A DNA stretch of 64,000 bases from Treponema sp. Its GTDB lineage: Bacteria; Spirochaetota; Spirochaetia; Treponematales; Treponemataceae. The number at the start of each line of letters is the position of its first letter. Within the stretch, counting starts at the first letter, position 1. Below are positions 1 through 9,747 of this stretch, piece by piece. The notes beneath the pieces are model-generated. The model worked only from the letters and a program-made list of their open reading frames with translations. It ran no database searches and had not been told where the DNA came from. The stretch lies in the NCBI GenBank assembly GCA_016296655.1, contig JAEDIW010000009.1, positions 1 through 64,000 of the forward strand. Direction: 5' to 3'. A program made the translations under genes and the position numbers.

Positions 1-15
1 GCAGTAAAGAAATAG
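1..15 (+). CDS. rplC: Ribosomal protein L3, last codons only (partial)
   Basis: The window opens with four sense codons (A-V-K-K) and a TAG stop at 13-15, directly before the L4 ribosome binding site. L3 precedes L4 in the S10 operon and commonly ends in a basic tail, so this is read as the end of rplC. The identification rests on gene order, since too little is visible to recognise the protein. Confidence 0.5.
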   Translation, partial: AVKK

Positions 16-29
16 TCAGGAGATAGGAT

Positions 30-668
30 ATGGAAAAGAAAGTATATTCAACTTCTGGAAATGAACTGCGTACAATCACTCTTGATGATAAAGTATTCGG
101 TCTTCCTGTGAATGAAGATGTCATTTATTATGCCATCACAAATGAATTAGCAAATAAACGTGTTGGAACAGCTTGCACAAAAGGTCGTGCTGAAGTTCAC
201 GGTAGTAATGCAAAACCTTACGCTCAGAAAGGTACTGGTCGTGCACGTCGTGGTGATAAAAAGTCACCGCTTATGGTCGGTGGCGGAACTATCTTTGGAC
301 CGAAACCAAGAGATTTCAGCTATTCAATTCCAAAGAAAGCTAAGCGTCTTGCTATGAAATCAATTTTGAGTCTTCAGGCTCAGAGCGACAGACTTACTGT
401 TGTAGAAGATTTTACAGTAGAAAGCGGAAAGACAAAGGATTTGGTAAAAATTCTTAATAATTTTGCAAAAGATGAACGTACTGTCATCATTCTTAAAGAT
501 GATGATGCAAAAATCAGGCAGGCAGGAAGAAATCTTCCAAACTTGACATTCCTTTCGTATGAACGTCTTCGTGCACATGATTTGTTCTATGGACGCAAAG
601 TTATTCTGCTTGAAACTGCAGCAAAAAATCTTTCTGATTTTTATGCAGATGAAAAGGAGGCTAAATAA
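30..668 (+). CDS. rplD: 50S ribosomal protein L4
   Basis: L4 binds 23S rRNA domain I and its extended loop lines the peptide exit tunnel. The loop is visible around residues 60-95 as a basic QKGTGRARRGDKKSP stretch followed by GGGTIFGPKPRD, both typical of bacterial L4, and the 212-residue length is normal. AGGAG at 18-22 sets the ATG. The stop overlaps the L23 start by one base (TAATG), so the two are translationally coupled. In some bacteria L4 represses this operon; no such leader can be judged here because the operon start lies outside the window. Confidence 0.97.
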   Translation: MEKKVYSTSGNELRTITLDDKVFGLPVNEDVIYYAITNELANKRVGTACTKGRAEVHGSNAKPYAQKGTGRARRGDKKSPLMVGGGTIFGPKPRDFSYSIPKKAKRLAMKSILSLQAQSDRLTVVEDFTVESGKTKDLVKILNNFAKDERTVIILKDDDAKIRQAGRNLPNLTFLSYERLRAHDLFYGRKVILLETAAKNLSDFYADEKEAK

Positions 669-952
669 TGTTTTACGAAGACGTTATTATTGAGCCTGTT
701 GTTTCTGAAAAAGCAAATGTGTTGCGTGAACAGGATAAATATGTTTTTATCGTTCATCCAGATGCTACAAAAATTCAGATAAAAGAAGCAGTTGCAAAAC
801 TTTTTAACGTAAAAGTTATTGGCTGTACAACAATCAATGTATTTGGCAAAATGAAGCGCCTGCGCGGACGTCCAGGTCGCACAGCCAGTTACAAAAAAGC
901 TATTGTGCGTTTGGCACATGGCGAAACAATTAAGGTGTTCGAGGGCGCATAA
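668..952 (+). CDS. rplW: 50S ribosomal protein L23
   Basis: L23 sits at the tunnel exit and docks trigger factor and SRP. The 94-residue protein has the family opening (IIEPVVSEKANVL) and the basic C-terminal part KMKRLRGRPGRTASYKKA typical of L23. AAGGAGG at the end of rplD serves as its ribosome binding site and the ATG overlaps the L4 stop. Position between L4 and L2 is canonical. Confidence 0.96.
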   Translation: MFYEDVIIEPVVSEKANVLREQDKYVFIVHPDATKIQIKEAVAKLFNVKVIGCTTINVFGKMKRLRGRPGRTASYKKAIVRLAHGETIKVFEGA

Positions 953-982
953 GCCCGAGACTGCGAATTAAGGGGAATAGAA

Positions 983-1807
983 ATGGCTCTTAAGATTTTT
1001 AAGCCGATCACCGCAGGTACTCGAACACGTATCGACCTGCGTAGAGACGAACTGACAGCTGATAGACCCGAGAAAACATTGGTGTCAGGCAAAAAGTCTC
1101 ACGGTGGACGTGGTGCTGGTGGACGTATTTCTGTACGTCATCAGGGTGGCGGACACAAACAAAAATATCGCGAGATAGATTTTAAACGCGATAAGCATGG
1201 AATTCCAGGAACTGTAAAGACGATTGAATATGATCCTAATCGTAGTGCAAATATTGCATTGGTTTTCTATGCAGATGGTGATAAACGCTATATTATTGCT
1301 CCAAAGGGATTAATGGTTGGACAGAAGATTATGTCTGGTGATAATGCAGCTCCAACAGTAGGAAATGCATTGCCACTTTCTGTTATTCCAGTTGGTTTTA
1401 CAGTACATAACATTGAACTGACAATCGGTCGTGGTGGTCAGCTTGCTCGTTCTGCAGGTGCTAGTGCACAGGTAGCAGCAAAAGAAGGTGATTATGTTAC
1501 TATTCGACTGCCGTCAAGTGAACTTCGCCGTGTAAACGGAAAATGCTATGCAACAATTGGTGTTGTAGGTAATGAAGACCACATGAATGTACAGCTTGGT
1601 AAAGCCGGTCACAGAAGATGGATGGGTGTTCGCCCAACTGTTCGTGGTATGGCTATGAACCCTGTAGATCATCCTCTTGGTGGTGGTGAAGGTGCAGGAA
1701 AGGGACGTAACCCTGTTACTCCATGGGGACAGCCTTGTAAAGGTTACAAAACCCGCAACAAGCGGAAGACGTCGGACAATTTTATTGTTTCACGCCGCAA
1801 GAAGTAG
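983..1807 (+). CDS. rplB: 50S ribosomal protein L2
   Basis: L2 is a primary 23S rRNA binder near the peptidyl transferase centre. The protein has 274 residues, the usual length, with the N-terminal OB-fold region and the C-terminal motif [13 protein letters not shown] followed by NPVTPWG. The more common form is HPHGGGEG; the second His is Leu here while the DH pair is kept, which I take as natural variation. AGGGGAA lies just upstream of the ATG. Part of the S10 operon. Confidence 0.97.
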   Translation: MALKIFKPITAGTRTRIDLRRDELTADRPEKTLVSGKKSHGGRGAGGRISVRHQGGGHKQKYREIDFKRDKHGIPGTVKTIEYDPNRSANIALVFYADGDKRYIIAPKGLMVGQKIMSGDNAAPTVGNALPLSVIPVGFTVHNIELTIGRGGQLARSAGASAQVAAKEGDYVTIRLPSSELRRVNGKCYATIGVVGNEDHMNVQLGKAGHRRWMGVRPTVRGMAMNPVDHPLGGGEGAGKGRNPVTPWGQPCKGYKTRNKRKTSDNFIVSRRKK

Positions 1808-1824
1808 TTGCATAGGAGATAACG

Positions 1825-2106
1825 GTGTCAAGATCTGTTAAAAAAGGACCTTTTATTGAAAAGAGTCTCTATAAGAAGGTTGCAGAAATGAATAAAGAAG
1901 CAGACAGAAAGATGATAAAAACATATTCTCGCTGCTCTACTATTATCCCTGAAATGGTTGGTAATACAATTTCTGTTTATAATGGTAAAACATGGATTCC
2001 TGTATATGTAACAGAGAACCTCGTCGGTCATAAGCTTGGCGAATTCGCTCCAACACGTACATTCCATGGACATGGCGGCACTGATAAAAAAGCCGCATCT
2101 AAATAA
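1825..2106 (+). CDS. rpsS: 30S ribosomal protein S19
   Basis: S19 forms the head of the small subunit with S13 and contacts tRNA. The 93-residue protein starts with the family signature [14 protein letters not shown] and has the conserved segments [17 protein letters not shown] and [12 protein letters not shown]. It starts at GTG after AGGAG at 1814-1818. It is seventeen bases after rplB and four before the rplV Shine-Dalgarno region. Confidence 0.97.
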   Translation: MSRSVKKGPFIEKSLYKKVAEMNKEADRKMIKTYSRCSTIIPEMVGNTISVYNGKTWIPVYVTENLVGHKLGEFAPTRTFHGHGGTDKKAASK

Positions 2107-2118
2107 TAGGTGGATATT

Positions 2119-2475
2119 ATGACTGTAAAGAAAGGTTATGTAGCCACTACAAAATTCCTGATTGCATCTCCTACTAAAGTCCGTCCTGTAGCTCATGTAA
2201 TCAATCAGAAGTCCTGTTCGAAGGCTATGGCAATTCTTGAGAATATGCCACAGAAGGGTGCAAAATTGATTCGCGGAACTCTGAAATCTGCAATTGCAAA
2301 TGCACTTAATGCTAACAACAAACTGGATGAAGATATGTTGTTTGTTAAGGAAATTCGTATTGATGAAGGTCCAAGACTTAAGAGAGTTTGGTTCCGTGCT
2401 CGTGGTAGAGCAGACCAGCTTTTGAAACGTATGTGTCATATTACAGTAGTAGTTGACGAAAAGGCGGGGGAATAA
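2119..2475 (+). CDS. rplV: 50S ribosomal protein L22
   Basis: L22 contacts all 23S domains and forms part of the exit tunnel. I place the start at ATG 2119 ([14 protein letters not shown]), giving 118 residues; the in-frame GTG at 2110 lies inside the ribosome binding site AGGTGG (2108-2113). The family segments [15 protein letters not shown] and the C-terminal [24 protein letters not shown] are visible. Stop is one base before the rpsC start. Confidence 0.96.
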   Translation: MTVKKGYVATTKFLIASPTKVRPVAHVINQKSCSKAMAILENMPQKGAKLIRGTLKSAIANALNANNKLDEDMLFVKEIRIDEGPRLKRVWFRARGRADQLLKRMCHITVVVDEKAGE

Positions 2476-2476
2476 A

Positions 2477-3238
2477 GTGGGTCAGAAAGTTAGTCCTATC
2501 GGTTTACGTCTTGGAATCAACAAGACTTGGCAGTCTCGTTGGTATGCATCTCCTCGTGAATATGCAGACCTCGTTTTGGAAGATATGAAAATCAGAAAAC
2601 TGGTTTTGGATTGTCCAGAATGCAAAAATGCAGACATTGCTCAAATCGAAATTATTCGTCATCCTCAGCGGGTTACAATTGTTATTCATACAGCTCGCCC
2701 GGGAGTTATTATTGGTGTAAAAGGCGCTACTATTGAAAAAATTAGCGCTGATGTTCAGAAGCAGTTTACAAAGAAAGTTCAGATTAAAATAAAAGAAATC
2801 AAACGTGCTGATGTAAACGCTTCGCTTATTGCACAGAATGTTGGTCGTCAGATGATGGGTCGCGCTTCTTTCCGCAAGGCTCTGAAACAGGCTTCCAGCA
2901 ATGCAATGCGTGCTGGTGCACAGGGTATAAAAATCCGTTTGTCAGGACGCCTTGGCGGTGCTGAAATGAGTCGTAGTGAAGAGCATAAGGAAGGTCGTGT
3001 TCCTCTTCATACTCTTCGTGCAGATATTGACTATGGTGTTTTTGAAGCTCTTACAACTTACGGAAAAATCGGCGTAAAAGTATGGGTTTACAATGGTATG
3101 AACTATGGTCATGAACTGAATGAAGATGCAGGCCAGCTTGTTCGCAAGCCACGTCGTGAGAGAAATTCACGTTCTGCAGATTCAAAAGGCTCTGCTGAAA
3201 AAAGCACTGAACGTGCAGAAAAGTCTTCAAGGAGTTAG
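2477..3238 (+). CDS. rpsC: 30S ribosomal protein S3
   Basis: S3 lies at the mRNA entry site. The start is set at GTG 2477, giving [14 protein letters not shown], the universal S3 N-terminus; an upstream in-frame ATG would add eight residues from within rplV. The KH domain ([16 protein letters not shown], about residues 75-90) and the C-terminal domain ([13 protein letters not shown]) are intact. A Ser/Arg/Glu-rich tail of about 25 residues follows. Total 253 residues. Confidence 0.96.
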   Translation: MGQKVSPIGLRLGINKTWQSRWYASPREYADLVLEDMKIRKLVLDCPECKNADIAQIEIIRHPQRVTIVIHTARPGVIIGVKGATIEKISADVQKQFTKKVQIKIKEIKRADVNASLIAQNVGRQMMGRASFRKALKQASSNAMRAGAQGIKIRLSGRLGGAEMSRSEEHKEGRVPLHTLRADIDYGVFEALTTYGKIGVKVWVYNGMNYGHELNEDAGQLVRKPRRERNSRSADSKGSAEKSTERAEKSSRS

Positions 3239-3240
3239 TC

Positions 3241-3660
3241 ATGCCACTTAGTCCTAAAAGAGTAATGCATCGTAAGGTGCAGCGTGGTCGGCAGCATGGT
3301 TTTGCCACACGTGATAACAATATTGATTTTGGTGACATTGCACTTGTTGCAATGGAACCTGTATGGTTGCGTGCAATTCATATTGAAGCTGCCCGTGTTG
3401 CGATTAACCGTAAGATTAATCGTGGCGGACAGGTATGGATTCGCGTTTTCCCGGATAAGCCAATTTCCAGAAAACCAGCCGAAGTTCGTATGGGTAAGGG
3501 AAAAGGTGCTCCAGAATTTTGGGCTGCAAATATTAAACCGGGAATGATTTTGTTTGAAGTTGGCGGAATTGATAAAAAACTTGCTGCTGAAGCTCTTCGT
3601 CTTGCTGCAAGTAAACTGCCGATTACAACAAAAATTGCTTATAGGCCAACAAAAGACTAA
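3241..3660 (+). CDS. rplP: 50S ribosomal protein L16
   Basis: L16 helps position the A-site tRNA acceptor arm. The 139-residue length and the segments AIHIEAARVAINRKINRG and VRMGKGKGAPEFWAA are diagnostic. AAGGAG within the end of rpsC precedes the ATG, two bases after the S3 stop. Confidence 0.97.
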   Translation: MPLSPKRVMHRKVQRGRQHGFATRDNNIDFGDIALVAMEPVWLRAIHIEAARVAINRKINRGGQVWIRVFPDKPISRKPAEVRMGKGKGAPEFWAANIKPGMILFEVGGIDKKLAAEALRLAASKLPITTKIAYRPTKD

Positions 3661-3671
3661 GGAGGTATAAG

Positions 3672-3884
3672 ATGGCAAAGTCAACAAAAAAAACAGACAA
3701 AGAACTGTCTTATGCTGAATTAGTAAATCAGCTTAAAGAGCAGAAAAAGAAATACATGGATTTGCGCTTTCAGATGATCATTTCCCATGTTGATAATCCG
3801 ATGCAGAAACGTACACTTCGTCGCGAAATTGCACGTTTGAATACATTCATCCGGCAGAAAGAACTTGCTGGAGAGAATAAGTAG
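3672..3884 (+). CDS. rpmC: 50S ribosomal protein L29
   Basis: Small helical-hairpin protein next to L23 at the tunnel exit. The 70-residue protein has the family core ELVNQLKEQKKKYMDLRFQ and RREIARLNTFIRQKEL. AAGGAGG at 3659-3665 is the ribosome binding site. Confidence 0.95.
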   Translation: MAKSTKKTDKELSYAELVNQLKEQKKKYMDLRFQMIISHVDNPMQKRTLRREIARLNTFIRQKELAGENK

Positions 3885-3894
3885 GAGCTGACCC

Positions 3895-4167
3895 GTGGAA
3901 GAACAGGCTGTAAAAGCTAAAGCTCACAAACGCTCATTTGTAGGACTTGTAACAAGCGATAAAATGGATAAAACCATTGTTGTTACAGTTTCTACAAAGC
4001 GTATGGATACGCTTTACAAGAAATATGTTACCTGGACTAAAAAATATAAGGCTCATGATGAAAATAATGATGCCCATATTGGAGATACAGTCCGGATTGT
4101 TGAATGTCGCCCATTGAGCAAAGACAAATGCTGGCGTTTGGCATCAATCATTGAACGTGCAAAATAA
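3895..4167 (+). CDS. rpsQ: 30S ribosomal protein S17
   Basis: OB-fold primary binder of 16S rRNA. The 90-residue protein contains [16 protein letters not shown] and [19 protein letters not shown], characteristic of S17. Translation starts at GTG, with AGGAG at 3882-3886. The first ten residues ([10 protein letters not shown]) are a short extension ahead of the usual start of the fold. Confidence 0.96.
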   Translation: MEEQAVKAKAHKRSFVGLVTSDKMDKTIVVTVSTKRMDTLYKKYVTWTKKYKAHDENNDAHIGDTVRIVECRPLSKDKCWRLASIIERAK

Positions 4168-4179
4168 GGAGTAAAGATT

Positions 4180-4548
4180 ATGATTCAGATGCAGTCTAAT
4201 ATGACCGTTGCTGATAACTCCGGTGCAAAAATTGTTCAGTGTATTAAAGTTATCGGTGGTTCACACCGCCGTTACGCCGGAATTGGTGACATCGTTGTTG
4301 TAGCTGTTAAGGAGGCTATTCCTACATCTACTATTAAAAAGGGTTCTGTTGAAAAGGCGGTAATTGTCCGCCAGGCAAAGGAATACCGTCGTCCAGATGG
4401 AACTTATATTCGTTTTGATGATAACGCTTGCGTAATCGTAGACGATAATAAGAATCCAAAAGGAAAACGTGTTTTTGGACCTGTAGCTCGTGAGCTTCGT
4501 GATATGGATTTTATGAAAATCATTTCACTTGCTCCGGAAGTTCTGTAA
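4180..4548 (+). CDS. rplN: 50S ribosomal protein L14
   Basis: L14 forms intersubunit bridge contacts. The 122-residue protein starts [17 protein letters not shown] and carries the conserved [17 protein letters not shown] segment. AAGGAG precedes the ATG. This is the first gene of the classical spc part of the cluster, here continuous with the S10 part. Confidence 0.97.
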   Translation: MIQMQSNMTVADNSGAKIVQCIKVIGGSHRRYAGIGDIVVVAVKEAIPTSTIKKGSVEKAVIVRQAKEYRRPDGTYIRFDDNACVIVDDNKNPKGKRVFGPVARELRDMDFMKIISLAPEVL

Positions 4549-4560
4549 GGAGATGCTGTT

Positions 4561-4875
4561 ATGGTAAAAAAATACAAAATCCATAAGGACGATACGGTTC
4601 AGGTGCTTGCAGGAAAAGACAAGGGTGCAAAGGGTACTGTTGTACGCATCATTCCAAAAAAGGATGCTGTAATTGTATCTGGTGTAAACATTGTTAAAAA
4701 GGCAATGAAAAAGCGCTCTCAGCAGGATCAGGGCGGTATTTCAGAAATTGAAGCACCGTTGAACATTTCTAATGTAGCGATTGTATGTAAGAAATGCGGT
4801 CCTACAAAGATTGGTTACAAACTTGACGGCAATAAGAAAATTCGTGTTTGCCGTAAGTGTGGAGAAACACTGTAA
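4561..4875 (+). CDS. rplX: 50S ribosomal protein L24
   Basis: Assembly initiator with a KOW motif ([18 protein letters not shown], residues 10-27). The C-terminal part keeps two CxxC pairs (CKKCG and CRKCG), so it probably binds zinc. 104 residues. The TAA overlaps the ATG of rplE (TAATG). Confidence 0.96.
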   Translation: MVKKYKIHKDDTVQVLAGKDKGAKGTVVRIIPKKDAVIVSGVNIVKKAMKKRSQQDQGGISEIEAPLNISNVAIVCKKCGPTKIGYKLDGNKKIRVCRKCGETL

Positions 4876-5426
4876 TGGAAAATTACGTACCTCGGCTTAA
4901 GAAAGTCTATAAGGACACTATCGCTCCAGCGCTCTTTAAAGAACTGGGTTACACATCAGTCATGCAGATTCCAGCAATTAAAAAAATTGTTGTAAGCATG
5001 GGCGTTGGCGAAGCTCTCACAAATAAGAAACTTCTTGATGCTGCAGTTGAAGACCTTACACAGATAACTGGTCAGAAAGCGGTAAAAACAAAAGCTAGAA
5101 AAAGCATAGCTAACTTCAAGCTTCGTGAGGGCAATGAGGTAGGCGTTATGGTAACGCTTCGTGGAAATATCATGTATGAATTCCTCGATCGTCTTATCAA
5201 TGTCGCCCTGCCACGTGTTAAGGATTTCCGTGGAATTAAAGCTTCTGGCTTTGATGGTCATGGAAATTTCTCTCTTGGTATTACAGAGCAGATTATCTTC
5301 CCAGAAATTGACTTTGATAAAATTACAAGAATTTCTGGTTTGAACGTTGCTATTGTAACTAGTGCAAAAACTGACGCTGAAGCTCGTACTTTGCTTGCCA
5401 AGTTCAACATGCCATTCCGTAAATAA
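4875..5426 (+). CDS. rplE: 50S ribosomal protein L5
   Basis: L5 binds 5S rRNA. The start is taken at ATG 4875 overlapping the L24 stop, giving 183 residues beginning [14 protein letters not shown]; six further upstream codons belong to the end of L24. The segments [35 protein letters not shown] and [16 protein letters not shown] are family hallmarks. Confidence 0.96.
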   Translation: MENYVPRLKKVYKDTIAPALFKELGYTSVMQIPAIKKIVVSMGVGEALTNKKLLDAAVEDLTQITGQKAVKTKARKSIANFKLREGNEVGVMVTLRGNIMYEFLDRLINVALPRVKDFRGIKASGFDGHGNFSLGITEQIIFPEIDFDKITRISGLNVAIVTSAKTDAEARTLLAKFNMPFRK

Positions 5427-5437
5427 GTGAGGAGTAC

Positions 5438-5623
5438 ATGGCTAAGAAATCAATGATTATTAAGGCTCAGCGCACACCAAAATATAGCACACGGAAATAT
5501 AACCGTTGCCAGATTTGTGGTCGCGCTCGCGGATATCTGCGGAAGTTCAAAATGTGTCGTATTTGTTTCCGCAAGAATGCAAGTTTAGGCTTATTGCCTG
5601 GCATCACAAAATCCAGCTGGTAG
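5438..5623 (+). CDS. rpsZ: 30S ribosomal protein S14, type Z (zinc-binding)
   Basis: The short 61-residue form of S14, with CQICGR and CRICFR supplying the four cysteines of a zinc ribbon. This corresponds to the C+ type found in Gram-positives and many spirochaetes. GAGGAG lies before the ATG. It ends LPGITKSSW as the family usually does. Confidence 0.96.
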   Translation: MAKKSMIIKAQRTPKYSTRKYNRCQICGRARGYLRKFKMCRICFRKNASLGLLPGITKSSW

Positions 5624-5640
5624 CGTGGTAGGAGAAAGAT

Positions 5641-6039
5641 ATGAGTGCATCAGATCCAGTAGCAGATATGCTGACAAAGATCCGTAATGCGGCACAGGCC
5701 CGCCACGAGAAAGTAGATATTCCTACATCCAAGTTAAAACTGGAAATCGTGAAAATCCTGAAAATTGAAGGTTTTATTAAAAACTTCAAAAAAGTTCAGG
5801 AAGATGGGCATAGCGTAATCCGCATTTTACTTAAATATGATGATCAGAATGAATCTGTGATCCATGGTCTTGAAAAGATTTCAACACCAGGACGCCGTGT
5901 ATATTCTGGTTATAAAGATATGCCTCGTGTTATGAACGGTTATGGCATAGTTATTGTTTCAACTTCTTCAGGTGTAATTACAGTTCGTAAAGCTAAAGAG
6001 AAGATGGTGGGCGGTGAGCTCGTTTGTAAGGTTTGGTAA
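5641..6039 (+). CDS. rpsH: 30S ribosomal protein S8
   Basis: S8 binds the central domain of 16S rRNA and in enterobacteria represses the spc operon. The 132-residue protein has the start [13 protein letters not shown] and the C-terminal [17 protein letters not shown] followed by GGELVCKVW. Intact and normal in length. Confidence 0.97.
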   Translation: MSASDPVADMLTKIRNAAQARHEKVDIPTSKLKLEIVKILKIEGFIKNFKKVQEDGHSVIRILLKYDDQNESVIHGLEKISTPGRRVYSGYKDMPRVMNGYGIVIVSTSSGVITVRKAKEKMVGGELVCKVW

Positions 6040-6051
6040 TAGGAGTAGAAC

Positions 6052-6591
6052 ATGTCAAAGCTTGGTAAACTTCCTGTAGCTATTCCTGCAGGCGTAACAG
6101 TAACTGTTGCACCTGGTTTAGTAACTGTAAAAGGTCCTAAAGGTGAGTTGAAACAGGATTATACAAACAATGTAAAGATTGAAGTAAAGGAAAATGAAGC
6201 TGTTGTAACTCCTGTAGATGGTTCAAAGGCAGCTAACGCAGCTCATGGACTTTATCGCAATCTTCTTAAAAACATGGTTGTAGGTGTTACAACTGGTTTT
6301 TCTAAGACACTTGTTATAACCGGTGTAGGTTATCGTGCAGAAGTAAAGGGTAAGGAACTTGTAATGAATCTTGGTTATTCAAATGAATTCATTGCTTTGA
6401 TTCCTGAAGGACTTACTGTAACGGCAGATGGCCAGGGAAAAATTACTGTCGCTGGCATCGACAAGCAGCAGGTTGGAGAATTTAGTGCACAGATTCGTAA
6501 ACTTCGTAAACCTGAACCATACAAGGGAAAAGGTATCCGTTACGAAACTGAGGTTATCAGACGTAAAGTCGGTAAGACTGGTGTTAAATAA
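6052..6591 (+). CDS. rplF: 50S ribosomal protein L6
   Basis: L6 sits near the sarcin-ricin loop. The 179 residues show the two repeats of the fold and the C-terminal signature [20 protein letters not shown] followed by KGIRY. Spacing to rpsH is 12 bases with AGGAG. Confidence 0.97.
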   Translation: MSKLGKLPVAIPAGVTVTVAPGLVTVKGPKGELKQDYTNNVKIEVKENEAVVTPVDGSKAANAAHGLYRNLLKNMVVGVTTGFSKTLVITGVGYRAEVKGKELVMNLGYSNEFIALIPEGLTVTADGQGKITVAGIDKQQVGEFSAQIRKLRKPEPYKGKGIRYETEVIRRKVGKTGVK

Positions 6592-6603
6592 GGGTAGAGT
6601 ATT

Positions 6604-6966
6604 ATGTTTAAGAAACTTGACGACAAAAGAAGAAAACGCCTGCACAGAAAGATTCACATCCGTAAGACAGTTTACGGAACTGCTGCTCGTCCCCGCATGA
6701 CGGTTACACGCAGTAACTGTAATCTCTATGTTCAGGTAATTGATGATGACGAGGGTAAGACTCTTGCTTCAATTTCAACACTTGAAAAAGATTTTGCTGC
6801 ATTAAAGTCTAATATTGATGGTGCAGCAAAGCTTGGTGAAGCTTTTGGGGCACGCCTTAAAGAAAAGAAAATTACAACTGTAGTTTTTGACCGCAACGGT
6901 TATCTTTATCACGGTGTTATTAAAGCCCTTGCAGATGGAACCCGCAAAGCTGGGATTATATTCTAG
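6604..6966 (+). CDS. rplR: 50S ribosomal protein L18
   Basis: 5S rRNA binder, 120 residues. The N-terminus is basic ([14 protein letters not shown]) and the C-terminal part has [20 protein letters not shown], which is diagnostic for L18. It starts 12 bases after rplF with a weak AGGG binding site. Confidence 0.96.
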   Translation: MFKKLDDKRRKRLHRKIHIRKTVYGTAARPRMTVTRSNCNLYVQVIDDDEGKTLASISTLEKDFAALKSNIDGAAKLGEAFGARLKEKKITTVVFDRNGYLYHGVIKALADGTRKAGIIF

Positions 6967-6974
6967 GAGAGGCT

Positions 6975-7490
6975 ATGGAACATCGGAAAAACTTTGATAA
7001 AGATCCAAAGGAAAAAGAGTTCGTAGAAAAACTTGTAACCCTTAACAGAACTGCAAAGACTGTAAAAGGCGGTCGCCGTATGTCTTTTGCTGCGCTGACT
7101 ATAGTTGGAGATCAGAAAGGTCGTGTCGGTTACGGACTTGGTAAAGCCAATGATGTAAGCGAAGCCATTAAAAAGAGCATTGACCGTGCAAAGAGAAATA
7201 TGATTGTTCTTCCTCTGAAGAATGGAACTATTCCTCATGATATAATCGGTAAATACAAGAGCTCTTCAGTTTTGCTTAAGCCAGCTTGTTCTGGTACTGG
7301 TATTATTGCCGGTGGCGTTGTTCGTGCAATTATGGATGCTGCAGGCGCAACTGACTTGCTTTCTAAGTGTGTTGGTTCATCTGCTTCTGTAAACGTTGTT
7401 CGTGCTACATTTGATGCTATCTCTAAGATGCTGGATGCACGTGCTGTTGCACAGAATAGAGGCAAAACTCTTGATGAGTTGTGGGGTTAA
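6975..7490 (+). CDS. rpsE: 30S ribosomal protein S5
   Basis: S5 affects translational accuracy and mRNA unwinding. The double-stranded RNA-binding region (VKGGRRMSFAALTIVGDQ, GRVGYGLGKANDVSEAI) and the C-terminal domain (GTGIIAGGVVRAIMDAAG) are present. 171 residues; GGAGAG precedes the ATG. Confidence 0.97.
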   Translation: MEHRKNFDKDPKEKEFVEKLVTLNRTAKTVKGGRRMSFAALTIVGDQKGRVGYGLGKANDVSEAIKKSIDRAKRNMIVLPLKNGTIPHDIIGKYKSSSVLLKPACSGTGIIAGGVVRAIMDAAGATDLLSKCVGSSASVNVVRATFDAISKMLDARAVAQNRGKTLDELWG

Positions 7491-7493
7491 TCT

Positions 7494-7679
7494 ATGGCAA
7501 ATAAACTTAAGATTACTCTGGTAAAAAGTATAATCGGACAGAAACCTGCTAAAAAAGCTACGGTACGCAGTCTTGGTTTGAAAAAAATCAGCTCAAGCGT
7601 TGTTCATGAAGATACTGCATCAATTCGTGGAATGATTGCAAGTGTTGCTCACATCGTAAAAGTTGAAGAGGTGAAATAA
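7494..7679 (+). CDS. rpmD: 50S ribosomal protein L30
   Basis: Short 61-residue L30 with the typical [20 protein letters not shown] start. It begins three bases after the S5 stop and its own stop overlaps the L15 start, so all three are probably coupled. Confidence 0.94.
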   Translation: MANKLKITLVKSIIGQKPAKKATVRSLGLKKISSSVVHEDTASIRGMIASVAHIVKVEEVK

Positions 7680-8158
7680 TGGCAGATTACAATCCTATTT
7701 TAAGTGCCCCTGCTGGTGCTAACAAAAAAGATAGAAGAGTCGGCCGTGGATCATCTTCTGGCCGTGGTACAACAGCTGGACGCGGTAATAAAGGTCAGCA
7801 GTCTCGTTCCGGTGGAAAAACATACATCGGTTTTGAAGGCGGACAGATGCCTTTGTATCGTCGCATCGCTCACAGAGGTTTCTCGAATTATCCATTCAAG
7901 AAGGAATACGCAGTATTCAATTTAACAGAAATTGAAGAAAAATATTCTGATGGTGAAACTGTTAGCAAAGAAACTTTGACAGCAAAGGGTCTGTTGAAGA
8001 AATCTGTTTCATTGGTAAAGGTTCTTGGTAATGGAGAAATTACAAAGAAAGTTACTATCGATGTTGACAAGATTTCAGCTTCTGCAAAGGAAAAAGTTGA
8101 AAAAGCTGGTGGCTCAGTAGTTTCAAAAGATTCAGAAAAGACTGAAGAACAGAAATAG
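7679..8158 (+). CDS. rplO: 50S ribosomal protein L15
   Basis: Late-assembly large-subunit protein. The glycine/arginine-rich N-terminus ([20 protein letters not shown]) and [18 protein letters not shown] are diagnostic. 159 residues with a Ser/Glu/Lys-rich tail of about 15. Starts in a TAATG overlap with rpmD. Confidence 0.96.
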   Translation: MADYNPILSAPAGANKKDRRVGRGSSSGRGTTAGRGNKGQQSRSGGKTYIGFEGGQMPLYRRIAHRGFSNYPFKKEYAVFNLTEIEEKYSDGETVSKETLTAKGLLKKSVSLVKVLGNGEITKKVTIDVDKISASAKEKVEKAGGSVVSKDSEKTEEQK

Positions 8159-8173
8159 GTAATGGAGTAACAG

Positions 8174-9505
8174 ATGGCAAGCAATCCTATTGTAAACATT
8201 TTTAAGATAAAAGAATTGCGGAATCGTATATTCTTTACCTTCATTATACTTGCTGTTTTCCGTCTGGGTGGTGTTTTGACAATACCTGGCATTGATGCCA
8301 GTGTATTGTTGCAGTACTTTGATAATCTGGCAAGCCAGAATAAAAATCAGTTTGCCAGTTATATGGATTTTTTTGTTGGTGGGGCATTTTCGCATTTTTC
8401 AATTTTCATGCTTGGTGTAATGCCTTACATTTCAACACAGATTATCCTTCAGCTTGCCCTTATTATTTTCCCTTCTCTTAAGAGAATTGCGCAAGATGAT
8501 GGAGGGCAGCGCAAAGTTGCTGCATGGACACGCATCGGTACTGTTGGTGTATGTCTGATTCAGTCTTTCGCTGTAACAGTTTATGCAGACAGTATCCCTG
8601 GAGCATGGACTGGAAGCATACAGATGAAGCTGCTTGCCATGCTGACGGTAACTACTGGAACAATGATAACAATCTGGCTTGGTGATCAGATTACAGCTCA
8701 TGGAATTGGTAACGGTATCTCAATGTTGCTTTTTGCAGGTATTGTAGCACGTCTTCCATCTGCTGTTTTGGATTTAGCAGACAAAGTAAGCAATAATGAA
8801 ATAAATGTTGTTTTTGTTATTGTTGTTCTGATTATGTTTGTTGGAATTATTGGCCTCGTTATTTTTGAAGAACGTGGTGAACGTAAAATTTCTGTCAACT
8901 ATGCAAAACGTGTAGTTGGTAGAAAAATGTACGGTGGTAATTCAAATCAGTATATTCCTTTCAAGATTAATCCTTCGAATGTTATTCCTGTAATTTTTGC
9001 ATCTTCGTTTTTAACATTCCCATTGCAGATTATATCTTCTATTGGAAGTAATCAAAATTCTGCCCGCTGGGTTGGAAAGCTTTCAGCTTTCTTGAATCCT
9101 GCAGGGTGGTGGTATAATATTCTGATGGTAATTCTCATTGTATTTTTTGCATACTTCTACACTCAGGTAACACTGAACCCCATTGAGATTGCAAAAAATA
9201 TTAGGGAAAACGGTGGTTCTATTCCGACTGTTCGTGCTGATAAAACCGGGGAATATTTACAAAGAGTTCTAAACCGATTAGTATTGCCAGGTTCATTATT
9301 CCTTGCAGCAATTGCTGTACTGCCGACTGTCATCCAGAATTTGTTCGGATTTCCTCAGTCAATTTCGATGTTGATGGGGGGAACATCCTTGATAATTATG
9401 GTTGGCGTTGATTTGGATACGATGAGCCAGGTAGAAGCCATTCTTAGAATGCATCGTCAAGATGGATTAACTAAGAAAGGTAAAATTCGATCACGAAATT
9501 TATAG
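8174..9505 (+). CDS. secY: Protein translocase subunit SecY
   Basis: Channel subunit of the Sec translocon in the inner membrane. The 443-residue protein has ten predicted hydrophobic segments and the family motifs FRLGGVLTIPGID near residue 30, GVMPYISTQIILQL around 85 and a cytoplasmic loop NPIEIAKNIRENGGSIPTVR. SecE and SecG lie outside the window. The adk, map and infA genes that follow secY in many bacteria are absent; rpmJ comes next after a structured gap. Confidence 0.97.
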   Translation: MASNPIVNIFKIKELRNRIFFTFIILAVFRLGGVLTIPGIDASVLLQYFDNLASQNKNQFASYMDFFVGGAFSHFSIFMLGVMPYISTQIILQLALIIFPSLKRIAQDDGGQRKVAAWTRIGTVGVCLIQSFAVTVYADSIPGAWTGSIQMKLLAMLTVTTGTMITIWLGDQITAHGIGNGISMLLFAGIVARLPSAVLDLADKVSNNEINVVFVIVVLIMFVGIIGLVIFEERGERKISVNYAKRVVGRKMYGGNSNQYIPFKINPSNVIPVIFASSFLTFPLQIISSIGSNQNSARWVGKLSAFLNPAGWWYNILMVILIVFFAYFYTQVTLNPIEIAKNIRENGGSIPTVRADKTGEYLQRVLNRLVLPGSLFLAAIAVLPTVIQNLFGFPQSISMLMGGTSLIIMVGVDLDTMSQVEAILRMHRQDGLTKKGKIRSRNL

Positions 9506-9520
9506 GTTTTGTGAAGTTAC

Positions 9521-9609
9521 TTGTAGAATAAGATTTGGAATGTGTGTATAATGTTTGCTACTTGATTGTAACTCATTGCGAGTTGCCATGATCAAGTAGA
9601 CACATTCTA
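9521..9609 (+). promoter_or_regulatory. Structured secY-rpmJ leader with embedded -10 box
   Basis: A perfect TATAAT lies at 9547-9552; TTGTAG at 9521-9526 is a poor -35 with a 20-nt gap. Around it are nested complements: GAATGTGT (9538-9545) with ACACATTC (9600-9607), CTACTTGAT (9558-9566) with ATCAAGTAG (9591-9599), and GTAACTC (9568-9574) with GAGTTGC (9580-9586, one G-T pair). No T-run follows, so it is not an ordinary terminator. It may be an internal promoter with a ribosomal-protein leader RNA; that is inference. Confidence 0.55.
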
Positions 9610-9621
9610 GGGGGACTTTTT

Positions 9622-9735
9622 ATGAAAGTACGAACCAGTGTAAAGCCTATTTGTGATAAATGTAAGGTTATCAAACGTAACGGAATTATCCGCATCATTT
9701 GTTCTAACCCGAAACACAAACAGAGACAGGGCTGA
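9622..9735 (+). CDS. rpmJ: 50S ribosomal protein L36
   Basis: A 37-residue protein, [20 protein letters not shown] and onward, ending NPKHKQRQG. The three cysteines and the His at NPKH form the zinc site of the C+ type L36. GGGGGA (9610-9615) is its ribosome binding site. It stands between secY and rpsM, as in other treponemes. Confidence 0.95.
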   Translation: MKVRTSVKPICDKCKVIKRNGIIRIICSNPKHKQRQG

Positions 9736-9747
9736 GAGGAGTAACAG

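Noticed and set aside
1683..1710. HPLGGGEG in L2 as a functional defect
   Set aside because: The conserved DH pair is kept and the second His is variable in bacteria, so no defect is inferred.
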